64,000 nucleotides of DNA from Desmodus rotundus (GCF_022682495.2 NC_071393.1:96709010-96773009); one strand, 5' to 3'. Positions 45,434 to 57,239 are shown, counted from the first letter of the stretch. The notes: generated from the sequence alone by a model not told the origin. Translations and numbers: made by a program.

Positions 45434-45939
45434 AAAACAGCCTTTCCCATCCAAACCTCCCATGCTTCACTCTTAACAGCTATGCCAATAGTTCTGGGCC
45501 TGGCGTCCTAGAGATCCAAAATCTATTCTGAAAAGCCTTTGGCACGTGTGGCTTTCTCTGGCCTCAGAGGGGATGTATTCAGGTTCTGCTTGTGGTACAG
45601 GACGAAAATGAGCGGCACCCTCCTGCTCACCCTTCCGCCAGCCCATGCAAACGTCACGACACTGGATTCCTGGGCACGTAAAGGAGAGGGGCAGTCGTGA
45701 AGGAGTCAGAGGTTTAGCATATAGTTTGCTACTACAGCCAGGTCCGTGCTTAATCACTATATTCTGGTGTTCTATTAGAAGTTATTGACTGCCACCACCA
45801 CTCCCCAAACTGAAAAGTACGTACCACAGTGACACTTATAACTCCCATGAAGTTAGGGTTACAGTATTGTATGCTTTTTGAACCTTTTTGTATTTGTTTT
45901 GTTTGGGTATGTCTCTTATAAGAGGCAAATAATTGTTTT
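45434..45939. other. Unassigned spacer between the two HAL1 arms
   Basis: No gene or firm repeat was recognised. Confidence 0.4.
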
Positions 45940-46115
45940 AAAATTTTTTTATCAATTGATTTTAGAGAGAGAGAGATAGAGAAAAATATTGATCTCTTGT
46001 TCCAGTAATTTATGCTTTCATTGGTTGAGTCTTGCATGTGCCTTGACCGGGGATCAAACTCGCAACCTTGGGGTGTCAGGGTGATGCTCTGACCAGCTGA
46101 GCTACCAGCCAGGGC
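45940..46115 (-). mobile_element. VES SINE
   Basis: The reversed element runs from an AT-rich end and gagagagagagatagag to the head gctaccagccagggc. Confidence 0.92.
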
Positions 46116-46116
46116 T

Positions 46117-46380
46117 TGACTAATTTTTTTTTACCTAAACTTTGATTCTTTGTTTTCCAATAGGTGGTTTAGCCCATTTACATTTATTATTTAAATTATG
46201 TATTTGGTTTTAGGTAATCTTGCTTGTTATTCATGCTCGTTTATGATTCTAATTACTTTTCTGTCTTTTATTGTGCAGATTGTGTTTGGTTTTACTTTTA
46301 TCTGGCTGTGATTTAGAAGATAGATATCTTATTTTTAAATTCTACTAGGTTTAAGTGTTTTAAAAGATGTTTTATTTCAA
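46117..46380 (-). mobile_element. Probable L1 fragment
   Basis: T-rich antisense-like text includes tttagcccatttacatttat and a ctggctgtgatttag-type segment. Family level is uncertain. Confidence 0.4.
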
Positions 46381-46980
46381 TAAGACACAAACATCTTTAT
46401 TATTAAGCCTATTCAAAGCCTAATAAAGTACTTCTAAGAAATATATTTATTCATGTCTATATCTTAGCAAGCCACCTCCCAATGGGATGATACAGATTTT
46501 TTGGCTCAGGGGTAGTATGGTTAAGAATTTTAGACTTGGTACAAAATACATATGTAATTTATGACACACACTGCTACTCAGAATCCAGCTGTGCTCTTCC
46601 TCAGTGACCCTTCTAAATTGCAACTGATCTTATTATTGGTTTTATTAGAATTTATCGATAAGGTGGGAACTTTTGTTTCTCAGCCTTATTTACCCAATGA
46701 CATCACATTCTCCTGTACATAATCTGTCTTTGAGGAACAGTAAACATTTCATAGACAGTAAAATAAATAGCCTCTCATACATTTTCGGCATGATATTTAT
46801 AATTAATTAATTTATTTTTATTGTATATTTTTCCATTACCATTTAGTTTCCTTATGGCATGATATCTATTATGCACTTTGTAACATATGAGTTGTAAAAT
46901 CAGCCCTTGAAAATATTTTTCAAAACCTTGTCGTTTTATAAGGTAGGTACATAAATATAACCAACTTGATTTTTTTAAAT
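46381..46980. other. AT-rich unassigned stretch
   Basis: No gene was seen. Short L1-like T-rich pieces lie near 46800-46850. Confidence 0.4.
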
Positions 46981-46994
46981 ATGAAGCTTCATTT

Positions 46995-49071
46995 ATTTTA
47001 TTTTTTAAGTATAAAAAAATTATAATAAATATAAATATTTTATTATTCATGCTATTACAGTTGTCCCAGTTTTTCACCCTTTACCCTTCTACACCCAGTA
47101 CCCCCTTCCCTCCAGCATTCCCTCCCTTAGTTCATGTCCATGGGTCATGCATATAAGTTCTTTGGCTTCTCCGTTTCCTATCCTATTCTTAACATCCCCC
47201 TGTCTATTTTGTACCTACCACTTATGCTTCTTAATCCCTGTACCTTTTCCCCCCTACCCCCTCCCAGCTGATAACCCTCCAAATGATCTCCATGTCTATG
47301 ATTCTATTCTTGTTCTAGTTGTTTGCTTGTTTGTTTTTGTTTTTTTTAGGTTTAGTTGTTGATAGTTGTGAGTTTGTTGTCATTTTACTGTTCATAGTTT
47401 TGATCTTCTTTTCCTTAAATGAGTCCCTTTAAATTTCATATAATAAGGGCTTGGTGATAATGAACTCCTTTAGCTTTACCTTGTCTGGGAAGCACTTTAT
47501 CTGCCCTTCGAATCAAATGACAGTTTGCTGGATAGAGTAATCTTGGTTACAGGTCCTTGCTTTTCATCACTTTGAATACTTCTTGCCAGCCCCTTCTTGC
47601 CTGCAAAGTTTCTTTTGAGAAATCAGCTTATGGGAACAATCTCATGGGAACTCCTTTGTACATAACTCTCTGCTTTTCTCTTGCTTGCTTTTAAGATTCT
47701 CTCTTTATTTTTAACCTTTGGCATTTTAATGATGATGTTCTTTGTGTGGTCCTCTTTGTATCCATCTTGTTTGGGACTCTCTGTGCTTCCTGGACTTGCA
47801 TGTCTATTTCCTTCACCAAATTAGGTAGTTTTCTTTCATTTTGTTTTCAAGTAAGTTTGCCATTTCTTGCTCTTCCTCTTCCCCTTCTGGCATCCCTATA
47901 ACTTGGATGTTGGTATGTTTGGAGATGTCCCAGAGGCATCTTATATTATTCTTGTTTTTATTTTTTGTTTTGAATTCTTGTTTCTTCTTGCTGTTCTGGT
48001 TGAATGTTTATTTCTTCCTTATGGTCCAAATTGTTTATTTGATTCCCGGCTTCCTCTCCTTCACTTGGTTCCCTGTCAATTTTTCTTTATTTCACTTAGT
48101 GTACCTTCATTCTTCCTATATGTTGTGGTTGTACTCAATGAGTTCTTTGAGCACCCTAAAAACCATTGTTTTGAACTCTGCATCTGATAGGTTGGCTATG
48201 TCCATTTTGCTTAGTTCTTTTTCTGGGGTTTTACTCTGTTCTTTCATTTGAACCATATTTCATTGTCTCCTCAATTTGGCAGCCTCTTGTGTTTGTTTCT
48301 GTGTATTAGGTAGAGCTGCTTGACTCACCGTCTTAGTAGCATGGCCTATTATAGAAAAATCACCTGTAAATTGTGTGGGGTGGAACCTTAGGTAATTGTC
48401 AGGTGGGGCAACCCACTTCACTGGTTTGTTGCTCTTTGTGGGGGGAAGGCTGAGTAAGGGGACTGTGCCACTGCCTGGCTTCTGGAGTTTTGCCAGGCAC
48501 TTGCCTCTTTTCCAGTCACTTCACCCACTTCCCTTATGTGGCTGGAACCCTTCCGGCTTTTGCCCTGGTGCTGAATCCCAGAATGAATAGATTTGTATAT
48601 GTTCTAAAACTGGGCAGGCCTTTTAAATGGAATCTCTTGAAAATCCAGCAGTTTCTTCTACCGCCCTAACCCCCACTGGTTTGTACAACCAGAACTTAGG
48701 GGGAAGTATCTCCCCAGCACTGGAGCCCTGGGCTGTGCAGTCCGGCCTGGGGCTGGGATTGCTCGCTCCACAGGTGTCCTTCCCAATCTGTATCCGCCAC
48801 ACAGCAATTGTGGGAGCTCCCATTCTGCCACCACTGCCGCCTCTCCGTTTCACACTGCATCTCCTCACCTCCCTGCCCGTCTCCGTGTCTCTGCCCCTGC
48901 CACCCGTCTGGATGAATGTGACTTCTTTAAATCCTTAATTGGTAGACTTCCATACGGTTCAACTTTCTGACAGTTCTGGGTGTTGTTTTGAGGTTTAGTT
49001 GTAATTTTCTCTGTGGTTGTGCAAGGAGGCAAAGCGTGTCTACCTACACCCCCATCTTGACCAAAAGCCCT
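46995..49071 (-). mobile_element. HAL1 (half-L1) element, minus strand
   Basis: The element has the same layout as the plus copy, inverted: 3' end at left, 5' end (a gtcaagatgggggtgtagg-type start) at right. Thirteen-base duplication TGAAGCTTCATTT flanks it exactly at 46982-46994 and 49072-49084, so both ends are certain. ORF1 is disrupted and no ORF2 is present. Confidence 0.85.
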
Positions 49072-49330
49072 TGAAGCTTCATTTTAATTAAAATTTATCT
49101 TTTCATAAATTTCATTTTTCCCATGTCTTCACACCACAGATGATATTAGGAAGGAAACAAATACAGGCTGTTGCAGAATAAACCTGTGCTACTCTTATTT
49201 TACTATAGTATTTAAAATTACAACGGAACTCGAACACACATGTCCACGTGACAATGGTTATGACAAATGGCACTTGCACCATCAGGTTGCCTTTGACTTG
49301 GCCATCACCACTGCCACAAGACTCCTAATA

Positions 49331-49873
49331 CTGGGTCGGCCAAAGCGTGCATTTGTTTTTTTCCACACAATGGCTCTAGTAGCGCTTAGTTGTCTTTAAT
49401 TTAATGGAAACAATTTTGTTAGATTGTACTGTGATAGCTATCATATCAGCATGCATTTAAAAAATGCATCAAATTGGTGAATTTTTGTGTAGCTATTTTA
49501 ATATCGAAGATGGAAGAAAATACACATTTTTGGCATGTCATGCTTTATTACTTCAAGAAAGGTAAAAACGCAACTGAAACACAAAAAAAGATTTGTGCCG
49601 TGTGTGGAGAAGATGCTGTGATTGATCGAACGTGTCAAAAGTGGTTAGCGAAGTTTCATGCCGGAGGTTTCTCGCTGGACGATGTGCCAGGATCGGGTAG
49701 ACCTGCTGAAGTGGATAGTGATCAAATCGAGACATTAGTTGGGGATAATCAATGTTACACCATGGGAGATAGCCAACATACTCAAAATATCCAAATCAAT
49801 ACAATTATTGGTGAAAATGAAAAATGTGTCATATTGTATGGAAAAAACTAAATGGACTTTCTGGCCAACCTAA
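49331..49873 (+). mobile_element. Deleted mariner transposon
   Basis: The 543-bp element sits between TA dinucleotides (49329-49330 and 49874-49875). The left end ctgggtcggccaaagcgtgc and the reverse complement of the right end agree over about 30 bases, the normal mariner terminal repeat. The interior encodes only the start of a mariner-type transposase. It is non-autonomous. Confidence 0.9.
49510..49851 (+). pseudogene. Truncated mariner transposase (DNA-binding part)
   Basis: The frame opens MEENTHFWHVMLYYFKKGKN and continues through an N-terminal helix-turn-helix DNA-binding region, including the SLDDVPGSGRPAEVDSDQIE linker. It then loses similarity after about 80-90 residues. The catalytic acidic triad region (D,D34D) is missing because of an internal deletion that joins directly to the right terminal repeat. 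It may retain binding but cannot cut DNA. Confidence 0.85.
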
Positions 49874-49875
49874 TA

Positions 49876-50860
49876 GAAATTATTCTCAGGCCATGCTCTT
49901 CCTGCGCTTGCTAGGTGTGGATGCTGTCTTTGCGTTTGATGCATCTCGCCTGCCTCCTTCCGTGTTAAGAATTTTCCTATGGGTAAAAGAAGAAGAAAAT
50001 AGAAGTGAGTGTAAGAGTCACAGCTCACAGGCACCGAGATCATTCATTATCTCCCCACTACTATCTGTGGTGCCGCTGACAGGGCCAATGGCCATGAGCT
50101 GAGGCTGAGATAAGCTGTGGGTCGGGCACTGGTTGGGGTCGCTCACTCAACCAGCCTGTCTCTGCCTCTCAAGAAGGAGCACAGTGATTCAAGGGAGGGA
50201 GCGTGCTTTCTTGTATTTGAATGCACTGTGAGTTTTCATAGTTAATTAGTTAATTAATTTTAAATTAGGAAATATTCCTGGCAATCAAAAAAACATAGTG
50301 AATGACAAAACAAAGAACAGTATACTCTCCACCTAGCTTAACAGATAAAACATTAAAGATCCAAAGTTAAAGCCTGAGACAATTTAGTCTCTCTGATTTA
50401 AATAAAACAAAATAAGCCAGCCCCCCGAATTCCCACTTTTACTGAAGTATAGCACACATCTCCTAATTTATTTTTAATGAATAAATCATTTCCAAAATTC
50501 AGCTTGACCCACCACTTGTACATTTCCTGAGACGGCTTCGCCTCCGATGACGACAGGACAAATCGTTGCAATAATACGACTGCTGGACATTCTTTCTTGA
50601 GCCATCAAACTGATGAATGAAATATTGTCTTCTGACTTTCTTCACTGTACGGTGTTATTTCCACACTTTTTTGTTGGATATATAAATTCCAACAATTCAT
50701 TCAAAAATACAGAACTATAAGTAAAAAGTCACTCTCTTATCTACCCCTGCCCTTCAGTCACTCACGACCTCTCTTCCCAGAACAGGCAGCTCTGGCCAGT
50801 TTCCTGTGCGTCTTCCAGAGCTATTCTACACAGTCCGTGAGTTTCATATGTATACATATA
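49876..50860. other. Unassigned stretch, possibly old LINE
   Basis: No gene was recognised. Text near 50400-50830 has the character of degraded LINE 3' sequence. Confidence 0.35.
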
Positions 50861-50869
50861 CATGAGACA

Positions 50870-51480
50870 GACAAAAGTACACACATACATACATATCTAT
50901 CAGTTAGGCTGCATAAAACAGAAAGGCCACTATCCTGGCTTAACAAGTACATGCTTCTGTTTCTCATTAAGGAGTCTGGGGGCGGGCAGTCAAGGTCAGA
51001 CAGCATTGTCATGACCATCAATGTCCCAGCTACTCTGCATCTTTTGACCGTCAAACTTAATGTGGCTCTTGCTTTCCTGTTTATTGTCTCACAGTCACAA
51101 GTTGACTGCCTCACCTGCATGCTCACATCTGTATTTCAGAAATCAAGAAGCAGTAGGAAGAAAGAGGGAAAGTTATGCTTGTATTAGAGCAAAAACATCC
51201 CCAGAGGTCTCCAGCTGTCTCCCATTTATATCTCATTGGCCGCAGTGGCGTCACCTGGCCACTTGGAAGGAGACTGGGAAATGGAACATTTTATCTGGGC
51301 CCGTTGCCACTCTCAACAAAATGTCTCTCAGCAAAGAGGGGCAGCAAAGAATTGCATACTCTATCCACCAGTCCTACTTTGCTTCCTTCACTTTTGTGAC
51401 TCAACATGCTTTTCTTTCTCAGAATACAGACTTGCGATATCAGTTAGATTCATTTATTTGCTTATAGTCATTTAGCAAAG
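50870..51480. other. Unassigned, likely old interspersed repeat
   Basis: Phrases such as ttaggctgcataaaacagaa, atctcattggccgcagtgg and cacctggccacttgg suggest a mammalian repeat whose family I cannot name. Frames at 50837-51187 and 51060-51467 are unlikely to be genes. Confidence 0.35.
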
Positions 51481-51819
51481 AAGAATGTGTTGCTCACTTA
51501 GGCAGAAACTAACTGCCTTCCAATATCCATTTCAGCTGTTTTTGGAACCACTGATTTTTAGACAGACACAGGGCCACCTAGAATAAGACCAAATTTCCAA
51601 GCAACCTGTCAGCAAGGTGTGGCCATATGACGAATTTCTGGCCAATGGGATCAAAGTGGAAGTGAAACGTGCAACTTCCAGGTCCTCTTTGAAGAGGACA
51701 CATGTGTGCCCTCCCCTCCTTTGTTCCCTTCCTGCTGGAGGCACAGTGGGCTTGTGGAGCTCCCTCATGCAGATGAGATGCTGCAGGTAACAGCCTCCCA
51801 AACGACAACCTAACTAATA

Positions 51820-51975
51820 CCTCCAGCAGGGTGCCAGGCACTGAGCCAGGGCCCCAGGATACAAAACATGATAAATTAACTGTCTGCCTTCGAGGGGCTC
51901 AAAATCCGTAGGGACGACCATTGTGTAAACAAGTATCTGAAACCATACGGCCGGCGCTGTGGTGGGCGCAAGGAC
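51820..51975 (-). repeat. L2 LINE fragment
   Basis: Reverse L2-like text includes gtgccaggcactgagccagg, the gccccaggatacaaaac segment and gttgtgtaaac-type sequence. Confidence 0.5.
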
Positions 51976-52519
51976 CTTCGGGCCCAGCAAAGCCAATGAT
52001 CTGTACGGCTGCCCTGCACTCGCACGCGGGGGTGTTTGCCCACTTATGCGCAGGTCACCCCACCTGCCCTCCACCCGTTCTTTTTTCCAGTCACCTGTCT
52101 CTCCCACACAGTTAGTGAGGATCCTGAAGGTCTTTTTTGTAAAGAGTTATGCAGGACCCGTTCTGATGTACTGTCCTTAGAATCAAGCCAATCAGCACGG
52201 CACCTGTTACTATAATTTCAACAGATGCCAGTTACCAAGACCATCCACACACATGCAATATAATGATGAAAGTTCATATTCAAAACACGTAGTAAATGTT
52301 TATTTGTGCCCATTGTTAGGTTTTCCTAGATAATAAAGATTATATTCACTTGATAGTCTTTTTCAAGCAGTCCCTTCCACTTCCAAGTCGGAAGTGACAC
52401 AGCCCACATCACAGCCAACCCTGGGGAAACGCAGGGAGAGAGAGGAAGGACAAGTTCGGGGTTTGCTGTAGGCACTCGTGATGCTATAGAACAAGGACCT
52501 ATGGTGTTCAGGTGGGGAC

Positions 52520-52625
52520 TAGACTTATCGGGAGGATCACTTCATAAATTATATAAATGTCTAATCACTATGTTGTATACCTGAAACTAGTATAATACTG
52601 TATGTCAACAGTAATGGGAAAAAAT
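52520..52625 (+). repeat. L1/HAL1 3' terminal fragment
   Basis: The segment with gatcacttcataaattat, atgttgtatacctgaaac and tatgtcaacagtaatgggaa resembles 63270-63385, another copy of the same LINE 3' end. Confidence 0.6.
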
Positions 52626-52854
52626 GAGCTAGAGTATGTTTCCAGACAAAACCAAACACTAAGGGCAATCCCCACCTGTGTATGCCCTTGTCTGGAAGGC
52701 TAGGGGGTAGGGGTGGGGGAACCGCCAAGGAGGCCAGCAGGCTTTGCTTATCTCCCAGAGATGCAACTCATTATCTCCATCTCTTTCTCACTTACCGCTT
52801 GAACAAAATTTTTTAAAATTCCTGCTAACAGTAAAGAAAAAGCCAAGGATGCAG

Positions 52855-53060
52855 ATTATGGCAAGAACATCATCAGGGTATGGAACTTTCTGTTTCATTT
52901 AATGAGAGATTGTAGGTGTCATGTTAAGAAATTAAATAGTTCACATGTTGATCTCCATTAACTAATATTAAATGTTATTCATAAAAAATTCAGCAAATGT
53001 ATTTAGCTTAAATCATTAAATATCAAACTTCTAACAAACTTAGGTAGTTAAACTTAATAT
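52855..53060. promoter_or_regulatory. Candidate conserved AT-rich element
   Basis: Non-repetitive AT-rich block with many homeodomain-type words (ccattaactaatattaaatg, aaatcattaaatatc, ttaaacttaatattaatgg). No repeat was recognised. Regulatory role is inferred. Confidence 0.3.
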
Positions 53061-53363
53061 TAATGGAGATGAACAGGGAGAGAAGAGGGCAAGGTGGGGA
53101 AAGAAGGGAGGGAGGGGCATCTAAAGAGCCCTGGAACCTGGAGAAATTTGGCCCTGTTCTTGGCATGGGGGTGGGAAGGTACAAAGAGTCAGATCCCTCC
53201 GTCCCCTGTCCTGAGGCAGGAAACTTACTGTCTGTTCAGGTAGATAAGATACACAACTGCCAAGTCAAAGAATAGAATGGGATGATACTGCAAGCAAAGT
53301 CACCACAGGGATATGATATGGCAAATGTTGAATAAACAGCCCAAATAAGAAATATGTATTCTG

Positions 53364-53462
53364 CTCCCGCCAGATAACTCAGAGCATTGTCCCGATGCAC
53401 CAAGGTTGTGGGTTCAATCCCGGGTCAGGGCACATACAGAGTCCTGGCACAAAAAAAAGAAG
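53364..53462 (+). mobile_element. Short VES SINE
   Basis: The 5' end is truncated (cccgccagataactcagag). It is followed by gttcaatcccgggtcagggc and a short A-rich tail. Confidence 0.85.
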
Positions 53463-53659
53463 AATGGGAGTTTCTCTTCTTTCCCATCCTCAGGGTACAC
53501 GGAGGATGGCTTACGAAGAAGCAACAAAGGGAGGCAGCCCCTTAACCCCAAGGTGAGGGATGTGAAGGGGAGGCAGTAATGACTTTCTAGGCAGTGCACT
53601 GGAGGGACTGTAAAGTGAAGGGAACATAAGGATAACCGAGCAGGGAGAACTACGTCATC

Positions 53660-53722
53660 CACAGCTCAGGACAACTGACCCACAGCTCAGGACAACTGAC
53701 CTACAGCTCAGGACAACTGACC
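53660..53722. repeat. 21-bp tandem repeat, three copies
   Basis: Three adjacent, nearly perfect copies of a unit starting cacagctcaggacaactgac. Confidence 0.95.
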
Positions 53723-53999
53723 TGCCCTCTGCTGGGATTCTGGGTGAAGATCCTTCCACAGGCACTAGGCAGCTGAGCTCCTGGAAGCAGCAGACCCAAG
53801 AGAGGAGCAGCTCCCCCGCTGGTGTTAGATATCATTGAGACTCATTACACTCTCCGAAGCTGCTCAGATTACCAGGCAAAGTTGGCTCTGACAAACTTTG
53901 GAGAAGGAAGGCCTGTCCTTCCAGGCGGGCCTCTATAATCGGACTCTGGAGAAGTCCGCCTCCCTATAAAACACTACAAGAGGAGGCAATAGCTAAGCG

Positions 54000-54180
54000 G
54001 TTGCGGGACTCTGGCTTAGGATGAATGAATTTTGCCCCCTAGAACTGAGTGACCTCCCAGTGCCTAGATCTTTCACCCCTAAATTGGGAATATTAACAGT
54101 GACACCTACCTCATAGGGTGTTGCAAGAATCACAGCCCGCAACTGGTAGTAATTATCATTCTTAATATCAATAATTATTA
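54000..54180 (+). repeat. MIR SINE remnant
   Basis: A MIR-like core with ctgagtgacctcccagtgcc, acctacctcatagggtgttg and an ATT-rich end. Confidence 0.6.
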
Positions 54181-54309
54181 TTAACACTACTTCTCTCCGA
54201 ATTGTTGCATGGATTGCAGTATGTCCAAATACATAGATTTTAAGGGTCCCCTGAAGCTGGTTAAGTAGACTGGTTAAGGGTGGAGGCTCTTGGTCTGGCT
54301 GGGTTAATG

Positions 54310-54430
54310 GCCAGGACAGCCGCTTAATTACTGTGTGCCCTTGGGCAAGTTACTGAACCTTCCTCAGCTTCTCCCTCCTCAACTGGGAGGTAAAAAAATA
54401 ATAGTGCACATGTCACCACCTGGAAGGAGG
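54310..54430 (+). repeat. MIR SINE remnant
   Basis: The core ctgtgtgcccttgggcaagt is followed by tactgaaccttcctcagctt. Confidence 0.8.
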
Positions 54431-54519
54431 CTGGATCTGGCTTTCTACAGCCAGAGTACCTGTGCTGTCCAAAGGGCCTGGGCAGTGAGGGAATATTTGT
54501 TTATTAATAGGATATCATG

Positions 54520-54725
54520 TTGTTATATTAACAGCACCCACCTCAAAGGGTCGTGGAGTGCTTTATGTCAGTACCTGGCAATAACTATGCAGATTATTAT
54601 CACCTCCGTTTTGTAGATGAGGAAATTGAGGCCCAAAGAGGTTCGCAGACCAGACTCCAGAAGCAGGCAGCTGCAGGGCTGGCACTGGAACCCAGGGGTT
54701 CCGACAGTGTCCCGCAGCTGCCCAG
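54520..54725 (-). repeat. MIR SINE remnant
   Basis: The reverse core tttgtagatgaggaaattga and ggcccaaagaggttcgcaga runs into ctggcactggaacccagg. Confidence 0.8.
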
Positions 54726-55014
54726 CCTGGGAACTAGACGACACTACCCCTCCCCCACCAGCTCCCTGGGAACGGAAAGCTGGCTGCCCTCCAAGACCCA
54801 GGGGCCCTGGAGCCCTGGCCCCGCTTCACCCTCCCCCATCCCCAGAACAAAGTACACTTGCCGCGGGAACATTCCAGCCCACTGATGGCCAGGCAAGCGC
54901 GGCGGCCACGCCCCCAGGACTGCACCCGGCGTCTGCGCCTCGGGCCAAGCCCCCAGTGCCCCCTCCCGGCCCCTGCGTGGGCCTGCCGGTGCAGACGTAA
55001 TTGCACCGGAGGAA

Positions 55015-55015
<1 letters not shown>

Positions 55016-55050
<35 letters not shown>
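55016..55050. repeat. CT dinucleotide microsatellite
   Basis: About sixteen CT units. Confidence 0.95.
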
Positions 55051-55051
<1 letters not shown>

Positions 55052-55389
55052 CTAGCCTCGGGGACACAAGCTGAAAGGCCTAGGGAAGCGGTGGGCGGAG
55101 CAGATGCCGTGGCGTTCACTTAGTGGACTGGGCGAGAGCTGCATTCTCGGTGGCGCCAACGCTGGGCTGCGCTGGACCCGGCCAGCCCCCCCATCCTCAC
55201 TTTACTCCTTTATATGAAATTAATGCGTATTTTTGTTAAGAAAATGAGGACAAGTAGAACTAAGAGAAAGATCTCATGAATCCTACCACTCTGAGACAAC
55301 TGTTACTAATTTACGTCCTTCCAGACGTCTCTATGTCCCAAAACACAGAGGTATAGTGACATGAAAGGGTTCGTGCCATTATACTGTTG

Positions 55390-55890
55390 GCTTTTAATGC
55401 CAGACTTTAGTTTTCAGGACAGTTTTAGGTTTACAGAAGATCGAGGAGAGAGTGCAGCTCCCTTACACCCACTGTCGCCGCCCTCACAGTTCTGCCTGTC
55501 ATGAACATCTTGCACTAGTGTGGTTGACTTGGTAACAATAGACGGACCCATACTGGTGCATTATTATTAACTCAAGCCCGTAGCTTCAAGGCTCGCTCTT
55601 TGTGCTGTGAAGTTTAGTTTTGATAAATGCATGGCGTCATGTACCCACCATGACAGTATCATAGAAATTAGTTTCACTATGTTAAAAAGCCCCTGTGCTC
55701 CTCCTGTTGTCTCTCCCTCTCCGATTGGTGCAACTACTAATCTATTTACTGTCTTTCTAGTTTTACCTTTTCCAAAATGTCATATAGTTGGAGTCAAACA
55801 GGAATTAACATTTTCAGGCTGGCTTCTTTCACTATGCTATGCTTTTAAGATTCTTGCAGTTCTTTTTCATGGATCAATCGCTCATTTCTT
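55390..55890 (-). mobile_element. Old L1 3' fragment, left part
   Basis: Antisense L1 text includes ttcaggacagttttaggttt, acagaagatcgagg, the catgaacatcttgcactagt segment and gtcatatagttggagtcaaa. It is split from its continuation by the VES at 55891-56100. Confidence 0.78.
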
Positions 55891-56100
55891 AAAAAAGATT
55901 TTATTTATTTATTTTTAGAGGGGGGGAAGGGAGGGAGAAAGAGGGGAAGAGAAACATCAATCAGTTGCCTCTCTCACACACCCTCAAGAGGGGGTGCCTG
56001 CTGGGCAACCTACCCAGGCATGTGCCCTGACTGGGAATGGAACCCGCAGCCTTTTGGTTTGCAGATAATGCCCAGCCCCCTGAGCCACACCAGTCAGGGC
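55891..56100 (-). mobile_element. VES SINE inside L1
   Basis: Full-length reversed element with head gccacaccagtcagggc at its right end. Duplication gctcatttctt lies at 55880-55890 and 56106-56116. Confidence 0.94.
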
Positions 56101-56430
56101 CAGTTGCTCATTTCTTTTTACCACTGAATAGTATTTCATTGTGTGAATGTATCACAGATTATTTATCCATTCACCTTTGGAAGGACGTCATCCTTGCCTG
56201 CAGTTTTTGGCAGTCATGCGTAAGGCCGCTATAAACAATCACGTGCAGGTTTATTACACTGGTGTCTAGCTCGCTTTTTTCAATTATGTTATGCGTGGCT
56301 CTTGGTATCATACACGTAGACACAGAACGTCATCTTGATGGTGACGTAAGAGTTTGTCACAGTTTATTTCACCAGCCCCTGTTGTTGAGCATACAGATTG
56401 TTGTCCCGGATTCTGAACTCCTAAACACCC
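56101..56430 (-). mobile_element. Old L1 3' fragment, right part
   Basis: It continues the same L1 with accactgaatagtatttcat, tgtgtgaatgtatcacag and the gccgctataaacaatcacgt segment. Confidence 0.75.
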
Positions 56431-56474
56431 CCCATCTAGCTGGTCTGCATTTGACAGTGTCTTGTAGTTAAGGC

Positions 56475-56705
56475 TGGGCTGCCTAAGCCCTGCATTTGAA
56501 TCTCAGACACCCCACTTACTAACTGTGCGACCCTGAGCAAAGTTTTAAATTCCTTATGCCTTGGTTCCTCTTCTATAAAATGAGAACAATTGTCCTTTTG
56601 AGAATTAAATGAACTGATACCTGTAAAGTCTTTAGAACATTTGAAAAACTGCTACATGTAAACCCATAAAATACAGTTCTTATTATTTATTATCTATTGA
56701 ACACC
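56475..56705 (+). repeat. MIR SINE
   Basis: Long MIR: ttactaactgtgcgaccctg, the agcaaagttttaaattcctt segment, a tctataaaatgagaacaat segment and an ATT-rich end. Confidence 0.85.
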
Positions 56706-56757
56706 TACTGTGTATCCTGAGTTAAGCATTGTGGAAATTATCAAAGATGAAATCATA

Positions 56758-56960
56758 GCCCTGGCTGAGTGATTCTGTTGGTTGGAGCGTCGTCCCATAC
56801 ACCAAAAGGTTGTGGGTTCGATCCCCAGTTGGGGAGCATATGGGAGGCAAACTATGGATCTCTCTCTCTCTCTCCCTATCACTCTCTCTCCCCCTTCCCT
56901 TTCTTCCTCTCTCTCTCTAAAATCAATAAACATACCCTCGAGTGAGGATTTTTAAAAAAG
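56758..56960 (+). mobile_element. VES SINE
   Basis: The head gccctggctgagtgattctg, gtgggttcgatccccagttg, CT repeats and the ccctcgagtgaggattttta end. A gaaatcata-type duplication is on both sides. Confidence 0.94.
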
Positions 56961-57239
56961 TCGAAATCATATGTGTAATCTTACCCTCAAAGAACTATGG
57001 TTCAGCTCCCGCTGAACCAAAACATAAAGCACAGTAATACTAACCCTTTGTTTTCTCTGTGCTTTGTGTTCTTGAAATGAATGTTTGGAGAAGAGATTGA
57101 ATAGGGCATTTTGCCCAGGGTGGACTGTGAGTTCCAGGGTCATAGTAGAAGAATGAGGGAAGTAGGAAGAATGAGAAATTGAATTAGATTAAGGGATTTG
57201 CATAAGAGTCTGGGTGACGATGGATGACCATCAATGGAT
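56961..57239. other. Unassigned intergenic DNA
   Basis: Nothing was recognised beyond the SINE duplication. Confidence 0.4.

Noticed and set aside
47841..48251. 136-codon hydrophobic frame
   Set aside because: Antisense of the HAL1 element; T-rich sequence gives Phe/Leu-rich translation.
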